Origin: Coleophoma eucalyptorum
Taxonomy: Eukaryota > Ascomycota > Leotiomycetes > Helotiales > Dermateaceae
DNA: 64,000 bases
NCBI GenBank assembly: GCA_026120035.1
Contig: JALRME010000002.1
Coordinates: 2,046,001-2,110,000, forward strand
Reading direction: 5' to 3'
Shown here piece by piece: positions 46,288 through 58,845 of this stretch. Position numbers and translations under genes: made by a program. The stretch's first letter is position 1; each line of letters starts with the position of its first letter. The notes under the pieces were generated by a model. That model had not been told where the DNA came from, did no database searches, and was given only the letters and a program-made list of their open reading frames with translations.

Positions 46288-48555
46288 GGGCTAGGGGCGT
46301 TCGCCTGGGACAAGAGCTCCGGGACAGAGGGGCAAGGAACAGGCCTAACAGGACGAGGGCGAGACTTTGCTTTCCGCTGCTCCCCCCGTTCCCCTACCAC
46401 CTAGCAAAACGTCGATTCCTCTACAGCATCTTACGATTCGACCTGTCCATAGATTGCTATTGGATTCTTTCCCTTGCCCAGAACCAGAGATCCCAACTTT
46501 CAGCAACGTAAACTTGTTCTGGCCGTGCTAGGATTGCTAGACAAGTAGTGCTTATAGCAACCACGCGCTCAATGGATTTGTTGACCAGAACACAGGCAAA
46601 CAGGAGAGGTTGTGCTGCAGTGACCCGACAATGAAGGGTAAAGGCTTGATTTATCTCCTTCAGAGGAGACTTCAATAGTATCCGGTTCAATTGAGCGTTG
46701 CATCACAACTACGAAACCCGCTTCACCACGGAGCTCATTGGCAATGGGCACAAGCTAAAACTAGAATCTAGCTGAGCTGGGAAGGCACTCTGATCTTCGC
46801 TCACCTGGGATTCTGGGGATAAACCTACCACCCGCTCTGTACTTTGCTTCCCGCATTTCATCTCCTTATGACGCACGGAAGCAGACAATGATTCGACAGG
46901 ACGTAGACTCCGAGGGCTCATCTGCCCTCATGGCAACAAGCGTCCATACTATTCCCGCTTTTGTGGGCGCTTCATATCACTCGTTTGGCCTTTTTTACAT
47001 CGCTTTTCCAACCAAAGTCAACGCTGAATAGAGCTACACAGTACTGTACAGTAGCGGATGCTCGGCAAGATTATCCCGATTGCCAGATGTGTTACCCTCC
47101 CCGGCTGGCTCTCTGGCGCAAGCCAGTAGTGAATTCCAACCGAGTATTCAGCTCGTGAGGGCCCAAAATAACATGGAATCTAAAAGAGAAAAGGGCTACC
47201 AGGCAGCCCCAGCTTTCAAGCCCTTGGACCAGCAACAACGAATAGCCACCAGAGAACGGCGAAAGGTTGGGGGGCGTGCAATTGAGGGGAACAGGCATCA
47301 AAACTCTAATCGAGGATGACGCCAGTAGTGACACTCACTGTCTTGTAGCGTTTCTCAAGAATATGGAGCTTGCCCGCCTTATTTCATGACTAGCCTATTA
47401 AGTGGCCTTATGTCTACCCAAAACCGCCCATCAAAACTTCCCAGTTGATTATCAACACAGAAATCTGGAAACGATGTGCTCATCTCAAGATGGGAAGGGG
47501 AGGGAAGTCGGGCCATACACGGCCACGCAAAAGGATTGGAATGGAATCCAGTGGAGTGATATCTGACAGGAACCACAAACCAAATCCATGCCTACTGAAG
47601 CCTTTTGTGCAACGATCGCTCGGGGTTGCTTCGGGGTCGCAGCTGTATGGCCGTTTCTAGATGTGCAGGCGTCAAAGAATTATGGGCCGCGATATTCTGT
47701 TCAATAATTGTGATAACAATGATGCCCGCGGTACAGTCAGTATCCAAACATAATACCGTGGTGTGCTACAGTGGTACTATACGTACTGAAAAAGCAAGGG
47801 TCGCCCTTGACCAAACTGAGAATCTTGCTTCGAAGCTTGCCGCCAATTGGTCCAAACTTTGCGATCGCCTGAGCAGAAGTTAGCGGGACTGCCACGCTAA
47901 CCACGCATTGCAGGGGTGCTGGAGCAAATGCTCCGCCAGCCAGTAAAAACCTCGTCGCTTAAGACGCCCTTTTTCCCAAGTATATCCGTTTCACGAGTGT
48001 GGAGAGACTTCATTGGTACTCTATGGGACTCAGCACGGCTTTTGTCCGGAGCAACCGCTGTGCCAGCCAGACGATAAGGTACAGCATGACGCCCAAACCT
48101 CGAGATATAATGCTCTCATCGTAAAACAAATTAATGCCAATGACGATATCTTGGTGTCTTATTCGTCCCAAGCCCCCGGGGCAGCCCAGACCGGGCAGGG
48201 CTTTGAGGCGGAGGGTTTTGTACATTTGATGCTCCGTTGTTATTGCCTCGTGTAAGGTCATGTAGAATGATATCAGATGCTATGCCACCGACACACGAGG
48301 ACCGGCTATATCGGTCAACCGAAGGCGGATATGGGGTTACAAGGCTAATGAGCCACCTCTCCACCGAAAGCTTTTCTGAACGCGCAAGATCTAGACCATA
48401 TCCTCCAAATGCGAACTCGCTCCCTCGCATACATGGATGCATGCTCATTTCGAGAGATCACGATCGAGAAACACTTGGGAGCAACACCACGGAGCTGTAC
48501 GAGCCATCTTCTACACTTTTCATAGGCGGCGGCGTTCATCAAACATGCCATTTTC

Positions 48556-48585
48556 AAAATGCCATGTTAGCGAACATGGCATTTT
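48556..48585. repeat. Perfect 13-bp inverted repeat, 4-nt loop
   Basis: AAAATGCCATGTT at 48556-48568 pairs exactly with AACATGGCATTTT at 48573-48585. A second, overlapping small hairpin (CATTTTG ... CAAAATG) follows at 48580-48598. No gene lies nearby. Confidence 0.9.
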
Positions 48586-50304
48586 GGGTGGCAAAATGAG
48601 GGGTTTAAGCTCCGGTCTTCAACACTAAGCCTTCGTCTCTGCTTCCACGGATCAGGTACACAAGGCGTCTATCGATTATGATGTTGCAAACTTCTGCAAA
48701 AGGGTTCAACGGCTGATAGATCGACTTGATCTAGCTTGTCGAGGGTACCATTTTAGGTACCATCCTTTCTTCATACAGCAGGCATCGGGGCGGGGACCTT
48801 TACGCTTGGGTCGGAACGGCAATGTAGCACGCATTGATATCACCTTGCACTCCCTTGCTACCATCTCAGACCAGGGTACTCAACGCTGTCTTCTTACAGT
48901 ACAGAGCAGAGTAATATAACGTAGGTCTTGGCAAAATTGATCTCATATCAGGGCTTGCTTGGAATTCCACGGGCGACAAAAAGAGCTCCCATGTCTTTCA
49001 GAAGCCTCTCGAAACAATTTTACATTCCGGACCACTCCGGACTCCACTCCTAGATTGTGGGTTCTCTACTGTACCAACCTGCAGCTGGGCCTCGGTGTAG
49101 TTTGTAGGATTCTTCAGTTTACTCTTTTGGGGCCCAGACACGTTGTCAGCCGCCTCTTTTGAAGGATCAGTGATCCTCGGATTCTGTAAGCCGGAGCCAA
49201 AGCTCCCAGCCTCACGGCATGCTCCGGACCAATTGCTGGATTTGTTCGTCTGCAAAACACGATGCAGAGATGTACTGCAGTGAAGGTTGTACGATCCTGA
49301 TACAGAACCCGATCCAGGGAACTCCGAGCGAGACGAGGCTTATCGTCAAGTCGGAGAAAATACCCATAGGGGCCAGGGTTGGGTTTTTATTGTGCTGTAT
49401 GCCGGGCTACTAGTAGATTCTACGCCCCATACTGTTACCCATGACTTGCAATCATCATTGGCTGGAGAGGACTCTCTGGAGACGGAAAGATTTAGGTAAA
49501 GCTTTCTTTCTCCTCGTGGGTCCCGTTGGCGAGTGCAGCAGATGGCGTCTGGCGTCATGGTATGGTATCATAGTTGTTACTGCCTGCAGCACGGAGGGGT
49601 TCTTCTTTCCTTATCACCGACTAACGCAGAACACGTTGGCGACGAGGGTCGGGGAGGTAACTTGTGCACTGTACATGGGCAGAAGACAAAGAACCTATTG
49701 GAGAAGCTTTCTTTTAGTCATCATCGTGTGGGAAGAAAAGAGGTCAGTGCAATCAATAATCATGGACTACACGTGTGTGCTTCTATGGGCCGTATTATCT
49801 ACTAAGTCAGTGCAATATCTTCCTACGGCACAGAATTGTAAGCTTCAAGCAAGGCTAGTTGGTGTGCCTTCGTGCGCGGCGAATGCTTCTGCGGTTACTG
49901 TATGATGAAACAACAATATGGTATGGCTTATGTTGGATATAATCAGGGGATTCTGAGCTATATAGTATCTGCAGCTGTAAGGCACGTATGAGTTGATGAT
50001 CTATAGTTCTGTTGATGTGAGATGAGATTTGATACCCTGTGCGGATTTTTTTCCTGGTGTGTTTATTTGGGCCACAAGCAAGTCTAGAACTTCAAGCGCA
50101 ATTTAAAACAGAATGTAAATAATGATGTAAATTAGAAAAGAGTGTTCGAAGTAGAGATAATGTATCCTAGATATTACTTCCATAGCGTATGAAAGGAGAA
50201 GAAAAGTAGATAGCAGAGTGATGAATAGAATATAATTAAGGTAAGTGAGATCCTACGTACAAAGCGAGCGAAGAGAGACGAGACGAGATAGTCAAAAGGG
50301 GGAA

Positions 50305-50318
50305 GGGGGGGGGGGGGG
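50305..50318. repeat. Homopolymer run of 14 G
   Basis: Uninterrupted G run, preceded by GGGGGAA. It is about 280 bp before the RPA14 start. Length may be inexact in an assembly. Confidence 0.8.
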
Positions 50319-50601
50319 TTCGTTTGTTCGGGTTCCTCGTTTAATCACAGCCGATCGAATGCAGCCCAGTACCGGATACAGACTAGCGCAATAAGCTCAC
50401 AAAGTGGTAAATCACGTTTTGGCGCGTCTACCATCCACGACGCGTCTCGCAGAATCAACGCTCACCTCACCTCAAAGCCTCTCTCCTCTCAATTCACACC
50501 ATCGACATACAACCTCGCCATACCACAACCGCCAAACCTGCCGAACCCCCTCATCAAGAAAGCTCCAGCCCAAACGGACATAAAACAACCCCCCCTCCAT
50601 A

Positions 50602-51174
50602 ATGGCCGAAACAATTTCAACCCCGCGCATCACGTCGCAATACCTAGACGCCTTCACCAGCAAGACGGTGCGCATTATCGGGAAGGTGACGCAGCTGCGG
50701 GGAGAGCAGGCTACGATCGATTCTGCTGGGAATGTGACGGCACATCTGAGTCGTGTATGTTTTCATCCCCTGTCCCTACCCTTCCTTTCTCACCCTCTCC
50801 GATTCCCCGGCGCTATCCAAGGCATGCTAGAGGAAGGAACGCTGACTCTCGTCATTTATTTATAGGACTCTCACCTCACCGTGGGAAACGCCATTGAGAT
50901 TGTTGGTAAGGTGAACCAGGATCTTTCGGTAAAGGTGCTGAAGGCTACGGACATGGGAAATGCTTTCGGTATGTTTTCCCCTTCCCCCATTTTTTACTCT
51001 CTTTTTGGCCTTTCTACCTTTCTGCCCTTCTTTTCGAACATCAATATTCGCCGGGAACCAAAGCATTTGTGCAAGTTCGATGTACTGAAAGTTTTCCTTG
51101 ATGTAGATTACAATGCGAGCAATGCAGTTGTCGATGCGACGTTGAGGTATAAAGAGATCTTCTATTATGACTAG
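50602..51174 (+). CDS. RFA3: Replication protein A 14-kDa subunit (RPA3-type OB fold)
   Basis: Exons 50602..50754, 50866..50968 and 51107..51174 give 107 aa, the usual length. The start MAETISTPRITSQYLDAFTS followed by VRIIGKVTQL, the central AIEIVGKVNQDLSVKVLKATD and the end VVDATLRYKEIFYYD form a single OB fold typical of the smallest RPA subunit. It assembles with RPA70 and RPA32 into the trimeric single-strand DNA-binding complex used in replication, repair and recombination in the nucleus. The two introns interrupt the fold at codon positions after LSR and NAF. A minus-strand frame overlapping the last exon is a shadow. Confidence 0.9.
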
Positions 51175-52103
51175 AGGTTAGATGCGAGAAGGGTTGATAG
51201 TCTAGCTGGGCTAATGGCATGGAGGGGTGGGTGGGGGTGGGTAAGTTGAGATGCCCGACGGAGCAAATGGCAAAGCCTGGGATCCGGCGGTCGAGACTTT
51301 CGCGGCTGTCTAGATAATAGAGAGGGCAGTGGAATGTATCGTTGGGCCCGAAAGAAGTGAGAAGCTTATGATTTAATGAATTATTGGCAACATGCCAAAG
51401 GTCTGTACTATAAAGAAGTACTATGGCTATGAAGACGTAGCTGGTTAGGTGGTCTTGGGAAGGATATGAGAATATCGAGTATAGAAATACCAACCATGTT
51501 AAGCAATGTATCTGTGGTGACTGGTGTCTTTCAGCTCCACTCGAAACTCTTGGCTTTATGGGTATAAGAGTAAAAGTCTGCTCTGTTACGTAGCAAGTCA
51601 CGTACCTTGATCGTTCTGAAAATCCTGCGCCGAAAGTTGTCTACCAAGTTGGCTGGCATTATACGTGGAACATTATGGTATCATAGAAGTCATATCCCCT
51701 CCTGAGTCACCAAGCCAATGTCATCAATAGACGGAAATCCATAGGTAAGTATAGGCAGGGTTTAAAGATCATAGACAGAGTAATATATTTACATAACTCA
51801 TAGAACTACTTTATCTTCTATCGTAAAGTCCTTCTCGCCTGTCCAGGCTTCTAATGGACTGTCTTTACATCGCCATGTCCCTACGGAAGCACCCTGCCCG
51901 TGAAAAAACAAACAAGCTGAATACCCGTGTATATGTAGACTTCAATACCAAACTCCCAAGCTCTCTCTATATAGCCTGATTGAACCCAGTTCGATCCGAT
52001 GCCCATTCGCGACCAGGAAAGCAAAAATTCCAAACGCCTTCGCTATGCTACAGAAATCAAAAACATTGTAATTATAAAGAGAAAGGAATAGAGAAAGGTC
52101 GTA
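51175..52103. other. Intergenic between convergent genes
   Basis: 3' regions of RPA14 (plus) and of the GATA-type gene (minus). A 186-codon minus-strand frame (51041-51601) reaches into the last RPA14 exon and is not supported. Confidence 0.5.
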
Positions 52104-55100
52104 TCATGCTTGTTGTTGCTCATTGGTAGTGTCGTCAATTCCTCGTTCTTCCAAATCCGGCTCTGTCTTCACGAGGACTACTTCGTCTTCGTCCATGCCT
52201 TCTAGATCGAGTGCGCTGCCCTTCCCATCAAAGTCAATGTTCCACATTGGATCAACATGTCCATCCTCATAAAGGCTGAAATTGAGTCGAGGTGGTGAGC
52301 TGGGCATTGGGATATCGGTGGAAAAGAAGTCCGAGTCGAAAGCTGGGAGATGGGCGAAGCTCATTACGTTACTATGGGATGCGTCCAGGGGTGGTAGACT
52401 TCCAAAATCAAGTTCTAATTGCCTGGATGGGGAGAAAGAATGGTTATTCGCATCTGACATGAGTTGGTTTAAGGTGGCTGTGAACGGGGATTCGAAGACT
52501 GCCTGATGGTTTCGGGGAGAGCGACGAACACTTCTTGGTGTTCGTGTTGGCGTCTTTTGTATCATCATCATTAATTGTCCTGGTGACTTTAGAGATCGTC
52601 CCGATCGAGTCACACTTCGTGTGATTGGTCTGTGGTTTGATGCTGGTCGGGTAGGTGTCTTGAATGGGTTCGCTGTTGCAGGCGACTTTTGGACTGGTGT
52701 GGTTGGTCGAGCCATCTCTTCCTCGAACAACTTCATCAGGTCTGCATCTTCCTCTCCTTCAAAGGCAGGTGGGCAGTTCTCTTTATCCGCTACAGCCGTT
52801 GCTGCAGACTTTGATGACCGGAACTCAGTGGCCACGGTTACAACGTTAGTGACTACCTCACCTAACACCTTAGGCGAGCCATCCTTTCTTGGAGATGGGA
52901 AGAGTATTCTACGGGTAGAACCAAGATCTACATCCTCGACCTCTATTGGATCATCCTGTGTTCCACCCCAGCGAGCTGGGCTCGACTGAATGGCTCTTCG
53001 CAATGCTGCAGACGCTGCATCAGAAGTCATAGCCTTCACACGCTTTGGGGGTCTCAAGCTCGATGCTCGTCTTCGGTCATGGCCAGCTTGGATGCTGTAT
53101 GCGGGCGCGATTTGTGGCTGAGATCTTGTTTCGGGCTGCGACTGAAACCGAGGTTCACGGTTAGGTTGGATTGGAGGTAATATGCTGGCTTTCTGCACAC
53201 TTTCAATTGGACCACCTCTTTGTACTGGCGGCTGAATTGGCTCGGTTTGTTGTTGCGGTACCTCAGCAGGAGGAAAGTAGCCTTCGGATGGAGGCAGATA
53301 AGCCTCAGAGGTTGGTAATGCTGCACCGGCGTTAGGATCCTTCCTGCGCCTTCTCTTCGCAGGCTCTCCCATGGCAGTCTTGATATATTTTTCCTCGGGT
53401 CTTTGTACCTTATACTTTGAAATCCATATTCCACAAGCTGCTTAATGTTAGTTCGGATCTGGAGCCGCCATGTTACTACTCACGATTGCAAAGTGAAATC
53501 TCTTTAAACGCCTTTTTATCCTCATGGCGAGCCAAACTCTTCTTGACAATGCGATATGATGTTGGTGTTCCATCAGAAGTCCTAGTGAGGACTTCAACAG
53601 CGGTAACTCTACCTGGTGCATCGGAGTAGTCGTAGTATCCTGGTGTGCCTTGGAGTTCCTGAACGAATGCTTTGCGCCAAGTTGGCGTATCGATCGCTCC
53701 GCAGTTGTTGCAAAAAGGAGGCATCTCTCCCTTTTCGATTGCCTGCTCCAGCCTCTTTCGGGTAATGTTGTTCTTTGCAGCTTGCTCAGCACTCTGAGCA
53801 CGTGCAAATACTGCATCAGCGGAAGGATCGGTGGGTGTCGGAGTCGGAGTCGGTGTCGAGCCTTTTGGTCCTTTCGGTGCCTCACTTGCTGCGTGGGGAA
53901 CCTGAGACCAAGTCTGAGAACGCTGGAGGTTAGAAGGAGGTAGAGCAGGGTCGCTTGCAGCCACTGTAGGCAAGGTCAAGGATCCCATCGAAGCAGTTCG
54001 TATCATTGATCTCGAACTGGGTCGGGATTGCGTAGCGGGTTGAGAAGTAGGCCGTGAAGGCCTGGAGAAGGTAGACTGGCCCGACAGCTGTGGTAGGGAC
54101 AAGCCTGCTTCTACCTGTGGTGCTGGAGAATCTCCCTGGTTTGTTGACAAGGTCTGTCCACTTTCACTTGCGCGAGGCTCTGCAGAAGGTTTAGGTGCCA
54201 CTTCCATTACTGGCCTGGGAGCTGGCGGTGGAGTGTTTCTAATCATCCTAGTTGGTAGAAACTCAACTGGTCCTGGAATCTCTTCTTGGATCATAAATCC
54301 ATGGTGCTCTTCCTCCTTTGCAACGCGTCCTCGGCGTTTTTTGACCTGCTGTGGAGCTTCATGTGGCTCGATTTCGATGGCAGTCAAGTCCTCATCAAAG
54401 TCTTCACCTTCGCCGAAAAGGTCGTCCAAGGAGCCGCTCATAAATCCTGAATCTGTCCTCGGCATCGTGGGCAACTCTGGGCTGGATGGACACTGTGGGC
54501 TGCAGCCTGATGTAGTAGATCTCATAATCGGTGGTGATGAGCCTATATCTGGAGGTGTTCCAAAGTGGCTTGCGCGTTCTGGTGATGGATTTACTGATTC
54601 GATTGAATCCATAAGTTGATCTTCGGTGTCGGCGGCAGATGCTAAAGGTGGGTATGGAGAGACGTGTTTGCGTTGCTCACTCTGAGATAGGAATGAAGCT
54701 CGTCGCAAGTTGCTTTGGCATGAACCATCTTGACCCGTTCGTTGGTTTGGCAGCTGTGGAACCGGAGTGGGAGCTCGTGGTACTTCTTGAAGATGATTGC
54801 CTAATTCACCGCTGGAAGGATTCATCGCAATAGGTCTGAACAAGCGAACAGAGGCAGCCGTGCTTGCAGTGACTCTAAGAGAATCCGATGCCGATCCAAT
54901 AGTTTCCTTGCTGTTCCAGTCTGCCTTCGTGATCTTTGCCCGCTTTTTGCGCCCTGCTACTTCCTCCCCATCTGTTCCTGCATCCTCGGGCGCTGGCGCT
55001 ATTGAACCATCCTTTGCTCTCTTTCTTGGAGCAGGTCTTTCCTCTGCATCGGTCCCTTCCTCATACCCAGAAGTGTTACCTCCTGTTACTGCTGCAGCCT

Positions 55101-56022
55101 TTTGACGTTTCTTATATGGCCTTCGTACTGACGCCCTGGAAGATGGGCGGGAATTTTTCCCCGTTTGATTGGTGTTTTGGCTCTCCACAGCTTGTTGGTC
55201 GAGTGAATTTTGCACAGCTTGTTGAATATTAGTGCTCAATAATTGATTGAGCACCTCCATAGTCATTCCGTCTTTTCCACTCGGTATTTGTGGGGTAGGA
55301 GCCACAACCTTAGTTGCTAAATTTGCAAAATTTGGATTTGATTGTAAGAACGTCTGCCATTCATTATGATCAAAACCTGGCGGGAGAACCTTGCTGATTT
55401 CCCTATACTTCTCCATGTTGCTGATATATTCGCTTTGCAACACTGTCGGTACGGGGACCAACCGCAGTTTTACCTCTAGCGTGTCCTTGATGCCGTTGGC
55501 GAAAATTGCGGGAATATTCTTGCAAACGCGCCCTGTGATTAACTGCCGAGATTGGTGAGCTGGGGCAGTTGGTGTAGGAGACGAAGCGGCCAAAGCCCAT
55601 GAGAGCATTCCTTGCCCGACCAGAGGATTGTCGTACTCGGAGTAGTCGTACGCGTAGACTGTGTAATCTTGTCCTAATCTTGCAACCAGCTCAGGGCTAC
55701 ATTGAACAATCGCTCGTATGCATGTTTTCAATTCTACTACGCCAATCGAGGTCATTTCGTCCATAGCAACTGTCTGTATGTTCAAGACATCAGGCCATCG
55801 GGCTAGGCAATTCGTTTTGTTCTGATCGTCGAACGTGTAAAGAACCTTGACTGCAAATCGAATGTTAGCACGAAGCCCTGGTTTCTACCATCAGTGATGA
55901 CACATACGTCTCATAGGTCTCACAGACACTCCATCCTCATCACATTCAGTGCCTGTGGGCACTGGAGAGGCCTGAGTCTGCGGAGTCTGCCATTGTCCAA
56001 AGGCTGGAGCGGGAGATGACAT
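52104..56022 (-). CDS. AMS2: GATA-type zinc-finger protein, Ams2/Spt21-like
   Basis: Exons 56022..55908, 55850..53484 and 53437..52104 (minus strand) give 1271 aa. N-terminal block RLKVLYTFDDQNKTNCLARW is characteristic of the Spt21/Ams2 group. The region to about residue 240 is folded-looking, then a long disordered part rich in Ser and Pro follows. The zinc finger begins with CNNCG (about residue 751), has about 70 residues inserted between the cysteine pairs (GYYDYSDAPGRVTAVEVLT...YRIVKK), and closes with LCNPCGIWISKYKVQRPE after the last intron. S. pombe Ams2 activates histone genes in S phase and promotes CENP-A loading; yeast Spt21 regulates histone genes. The tail ends in acidic, SUMO-interaction-like sequences (DDPIEVEDVD). 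Function is inferred from family. Confidence 0.85.
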
Positions 56023-56945
56023 TGTGGGCAAGACCCTTGTCTCAATGCAAGTCCTCACGGCTCAAAAGATATCAAGAAGCTCCACCAAGGTTATTTGAAC
56101 AGTTGCATAGTCGTCAGAACGTTGTCGAAGTCTAGAAGTGACCGCGAGGATTTTAATGGAGTGGCTAAGAACCGCTGAGCACTGTTCGCGACGCGTGGAA
56201 AAAAGTCGACCAAAGAAGAAACAATGTCTTAGCCGTAAGACTGTAGTGGAAGCCCGGTAACGACACTATCAAGTAAGTATATTATATGTTCAAAAGGCCT
56301 CGAGATATTGGAGAAGGAAGGTCGGGAAGTTGTTGAAGATGTATGTACAATCGAGGTAAATGGCAGTTCTCATTGGCCGTTGACCAAAGCGCGTCGATGG
56401 TATCGCGCTAGCCCGCCCCACGCTAGCTCTTTTTGATCAGCCTTTTATCGTAGCCTGAGGCATGAATATGAAGTCTGGAATCTGGTTTTTGATACTCGGC
56501 TGACGCTAATGGCTAAGCAGGCAACCGTAATCTGCTTCTAAAGTCGACTTTCCAGAGATGATTGACACACCAAAAGTTGTGGAATGATTCATCAATTTCG
56601 CGGGGCTTATGACCTCTTTATAGTTTCTGGGATCTGTGCCTTCTGCGATGCACACTTAATTCATGACTTGCTCGGCTCCCTCGCAGCCTTCCACCGACGC
56701 GCCTTCTCTTGATCACATGACACAATCTTCACCAATATCTACCATAGAGTCGGAGATAACAGAACATTGTTTGCGACCGCTGAAACTTCCAGTATTTGCA
56801 ACTATTCCCACCATTTCAATATCCCATAAGTGCTAGCTTACATATCGTACAATACCCATAGCACTTGTGTCCTTACCGAGTGTTCAAGGCCAACCAGATA
56901 CAGTGGCTAAGGTATAGATGTGCTCAAATTTAAGATTCATATAAA
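56023..56945. other. Intergenic
   Basis: Promoter of the GATA-type gene and 3' region of the hydrolase gene (both minus strand). No gene seen. Confidence 0.55.
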
Positions 56946-58527
56946 TCATGGTTCGTAGCTGGGCAGTGGGAGCCATTTCAGCGCTCCATTTTCCTTGCTC
57001 GTTCGCCTTCGAAGGATCTCTTGCACAACCTCTTTTATACCTTGCTTGCCATCTCTTTGCTGAACAAAATGTTCAACAACAGCCTGTCGATCCTTTGCAC
57101 CACTCAAAACAATATTCTCTACATCCTTTTCGGTTGGAATGCTGAACATTTTGTGAGGATATTCAGTGTAGTCGATGTCGTTCAGTAATCGGAGCCGTTC
57201 GCCCTCAACCTCGAAGAACGGATCTGCAACGTTGTCCTCAGGTTTGATGTCCTCCAAGGTGGCAGGCTGCCACTTAGGTTGCCCGTCCTTCCGGATGAGC
57301 AATGCATGGACACCCTCAGTGAAATCTGGGTGGCGCATGAACTTTCCTGCAATTTGATGCTCTCTTTGAAAGGTTTCGGCGATTGACCACTTCTGTCCCA
57401 ATCGCATCTGACGTAATGCCACATGGACGGCAGTGGGGGATCTTTGGTGCAATGTTGTAAGAGTCTTCTCCGCCCATGCTTTGGTAGCTCCCTCTTCTGC
57501 TTTTAGGGCAGCGATAATGTCGGCGACATTGTTCTTGCTGAAACAACGATCGATAGCATTTCGAAGTTCACCACTGATCAACATTGGCTCATCATGTGGT
57601 AAGCCCGTGCAGAACTCTTCGATGGTGGAGTCGATGAGTGTTAGTCGTTCCTTAAGGGTTTGGTAATCCTTGAATCTCAATTCCGCCAGACGCGATTCGA
57701 GGGTTGGCAATGAAGTTGAATGAATGTAGTGCGTCGCAACTCCGGAATAGAACACATTGACGCCTTTAAGCTTATCGCTGGTAAGAGCAAGATATGTTCC
57801 GATGGCACCGTTCATTCTAGGTAAGAAGAACGATGCGCCAACATCGGGGAAGAACCCAATAGTCGTCTCTGGCATAGCAAAGAGTGTTTTCTCAGTTGCT
57901 ATCCGGAATGGAGCATGTATACTTAATCCTACTCCTCCACCCATCGTGATACCATCTAGAAAAGCGACATATGGCTTCGAGTAAGTTGAGATGAGATGAT
58001 CCAATTTGTACTCGAGTCCGAAGTAGTCCGTCGACCTTTGTTGTCCCTCCTCTCCCTCTGTGTTGTCCTTCGCAAGTGCCGTCACATCTCCACCAGCGCA
58101 AAACGCCTTGGGACCTGAGCCTTTGATGACCACCACATTGGCCATATCCGACTTCGCCCACTCTTGCATTCTTGGCACAATCTTTCGAACCATGGATCCA
58201 TTGAGGGAGTGCAACTTTTTCGGCCGGTTTAATTCGATTGTCCTTAGACCATATAAAGTGCTAAAGAGTACATCCTCTGGTTCATCTCCTGGTAGTTCTT
58301 TGATTACCTCGGGCTCTTTCGCAGTTGAGGATTTCGATGATGATCCAGTAGCAGTAGCCATCTGTAACTCAATTAGCTGATGATTATAGGAATGATGCAG
58401 CGTCTCGTACCTGAGCTTTTCCTACAAAGGCAGGATTCGTGAGCTTCGCTCTTAATGGCATGGTCGTACGGCTTGAGTTCCAGCGTGCAGCTGTCCCAGC
58501 TCTGCTACAAAATGGCCGAGCAAACAT
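56946..58527 (-). CDS. EHD3: 3-hydroxyisobutyryl-CoA hydrolase, mitochondrial
   Basis: Exons 58527..58411 and 58361..56946 (minus strand) give 510 aa. The first exon (39 codons, MFARPFCSRAGTAARWNSSR) is a typical mitochondrial presequence. Without it the frame would start at MATATGSSSKS and lose the presequence. The crotonase-fold body has the oxyanion-hole motif KAFCAGGDV, GITMGGGVGLSIHAPFR and MPETTIGFFPDVGASFFLPR, the last with the catalytic acidic residues of the HIBCH group. The C-terminal half carries the long helical region specific to HIBCH (LREMRLGQKWSIAETF-like region). The enzyme splits 3-hydroxyisobutyryl-CoA in valine degradation. Divergent from SMD2, 318 bp apart. Confidence 0.93.
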
Positions 58528-58845
58528 GAAGAAAGAGGGGTATTAAATAATGTGGATGATCATCCAAGGGAAGGTGCGGAGCTACTTTCAGTCCATATAA
58601 CTTTCGAGCTTTCTGGGTCCGAGGTATCTTCCGGCTTTTTTTGGACGAAGTCGGGGCGAATGGCAGAGGTGTGTCTGCAGCGTCGGCTACTCTAAACGAC
58701 GCGAATTTTGGCGTGTGCAAGGCTGATATCACTAAACGACAAATAGTTATTACTAGATATACTACTCTCAAGTTTTGGCTAGCTCGTCGCGATTCGACGA
58801 CAGGTGCTCTCGAAGTGATTCCAGCACCAGCAAAACGTTAACAAA
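58528..58845. promoter_or_regulatory. Shared divergent promoter of EHD3 and SMD2
   Basis: 318 bp between divergent start codons. No ORF was recognised here on either strand. Confidence 0.5.

Larger units (their letters stand above)
45547..50601. other. Long gene-free region between the bZIP gene and RPA14
   Basis: About 5 kb without a supported gene. The side near 45.6-46.3 kb is the bZIP promoter and leader. Frames up to ~160 codons (45884-46260, 48237-48599, 49441-49905) show no domain and lie on both strands. Two perfect inverted repeats (46267-46287, 48556-48585) and a 14-base G run (50305-50318) are the only structures that stand out. Confidence 0.5.

Noticed and set aside
45884..46400. 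Minus-strand frames of 111-123 codons upstream of the bZIP gene
   Set aside because: Three overlapping frames in the same DNA with no family features; most likely leader and promoter.
48237..49905. Frames up to 154 codons in the gene-free region
   Set aside because: Found on both strands with no conserved pattern or sensible start context.
51041..51601. 186-codon minus-strand frame
   Set aside because: Overlaps the last RPA14 exon and lacks domain features.
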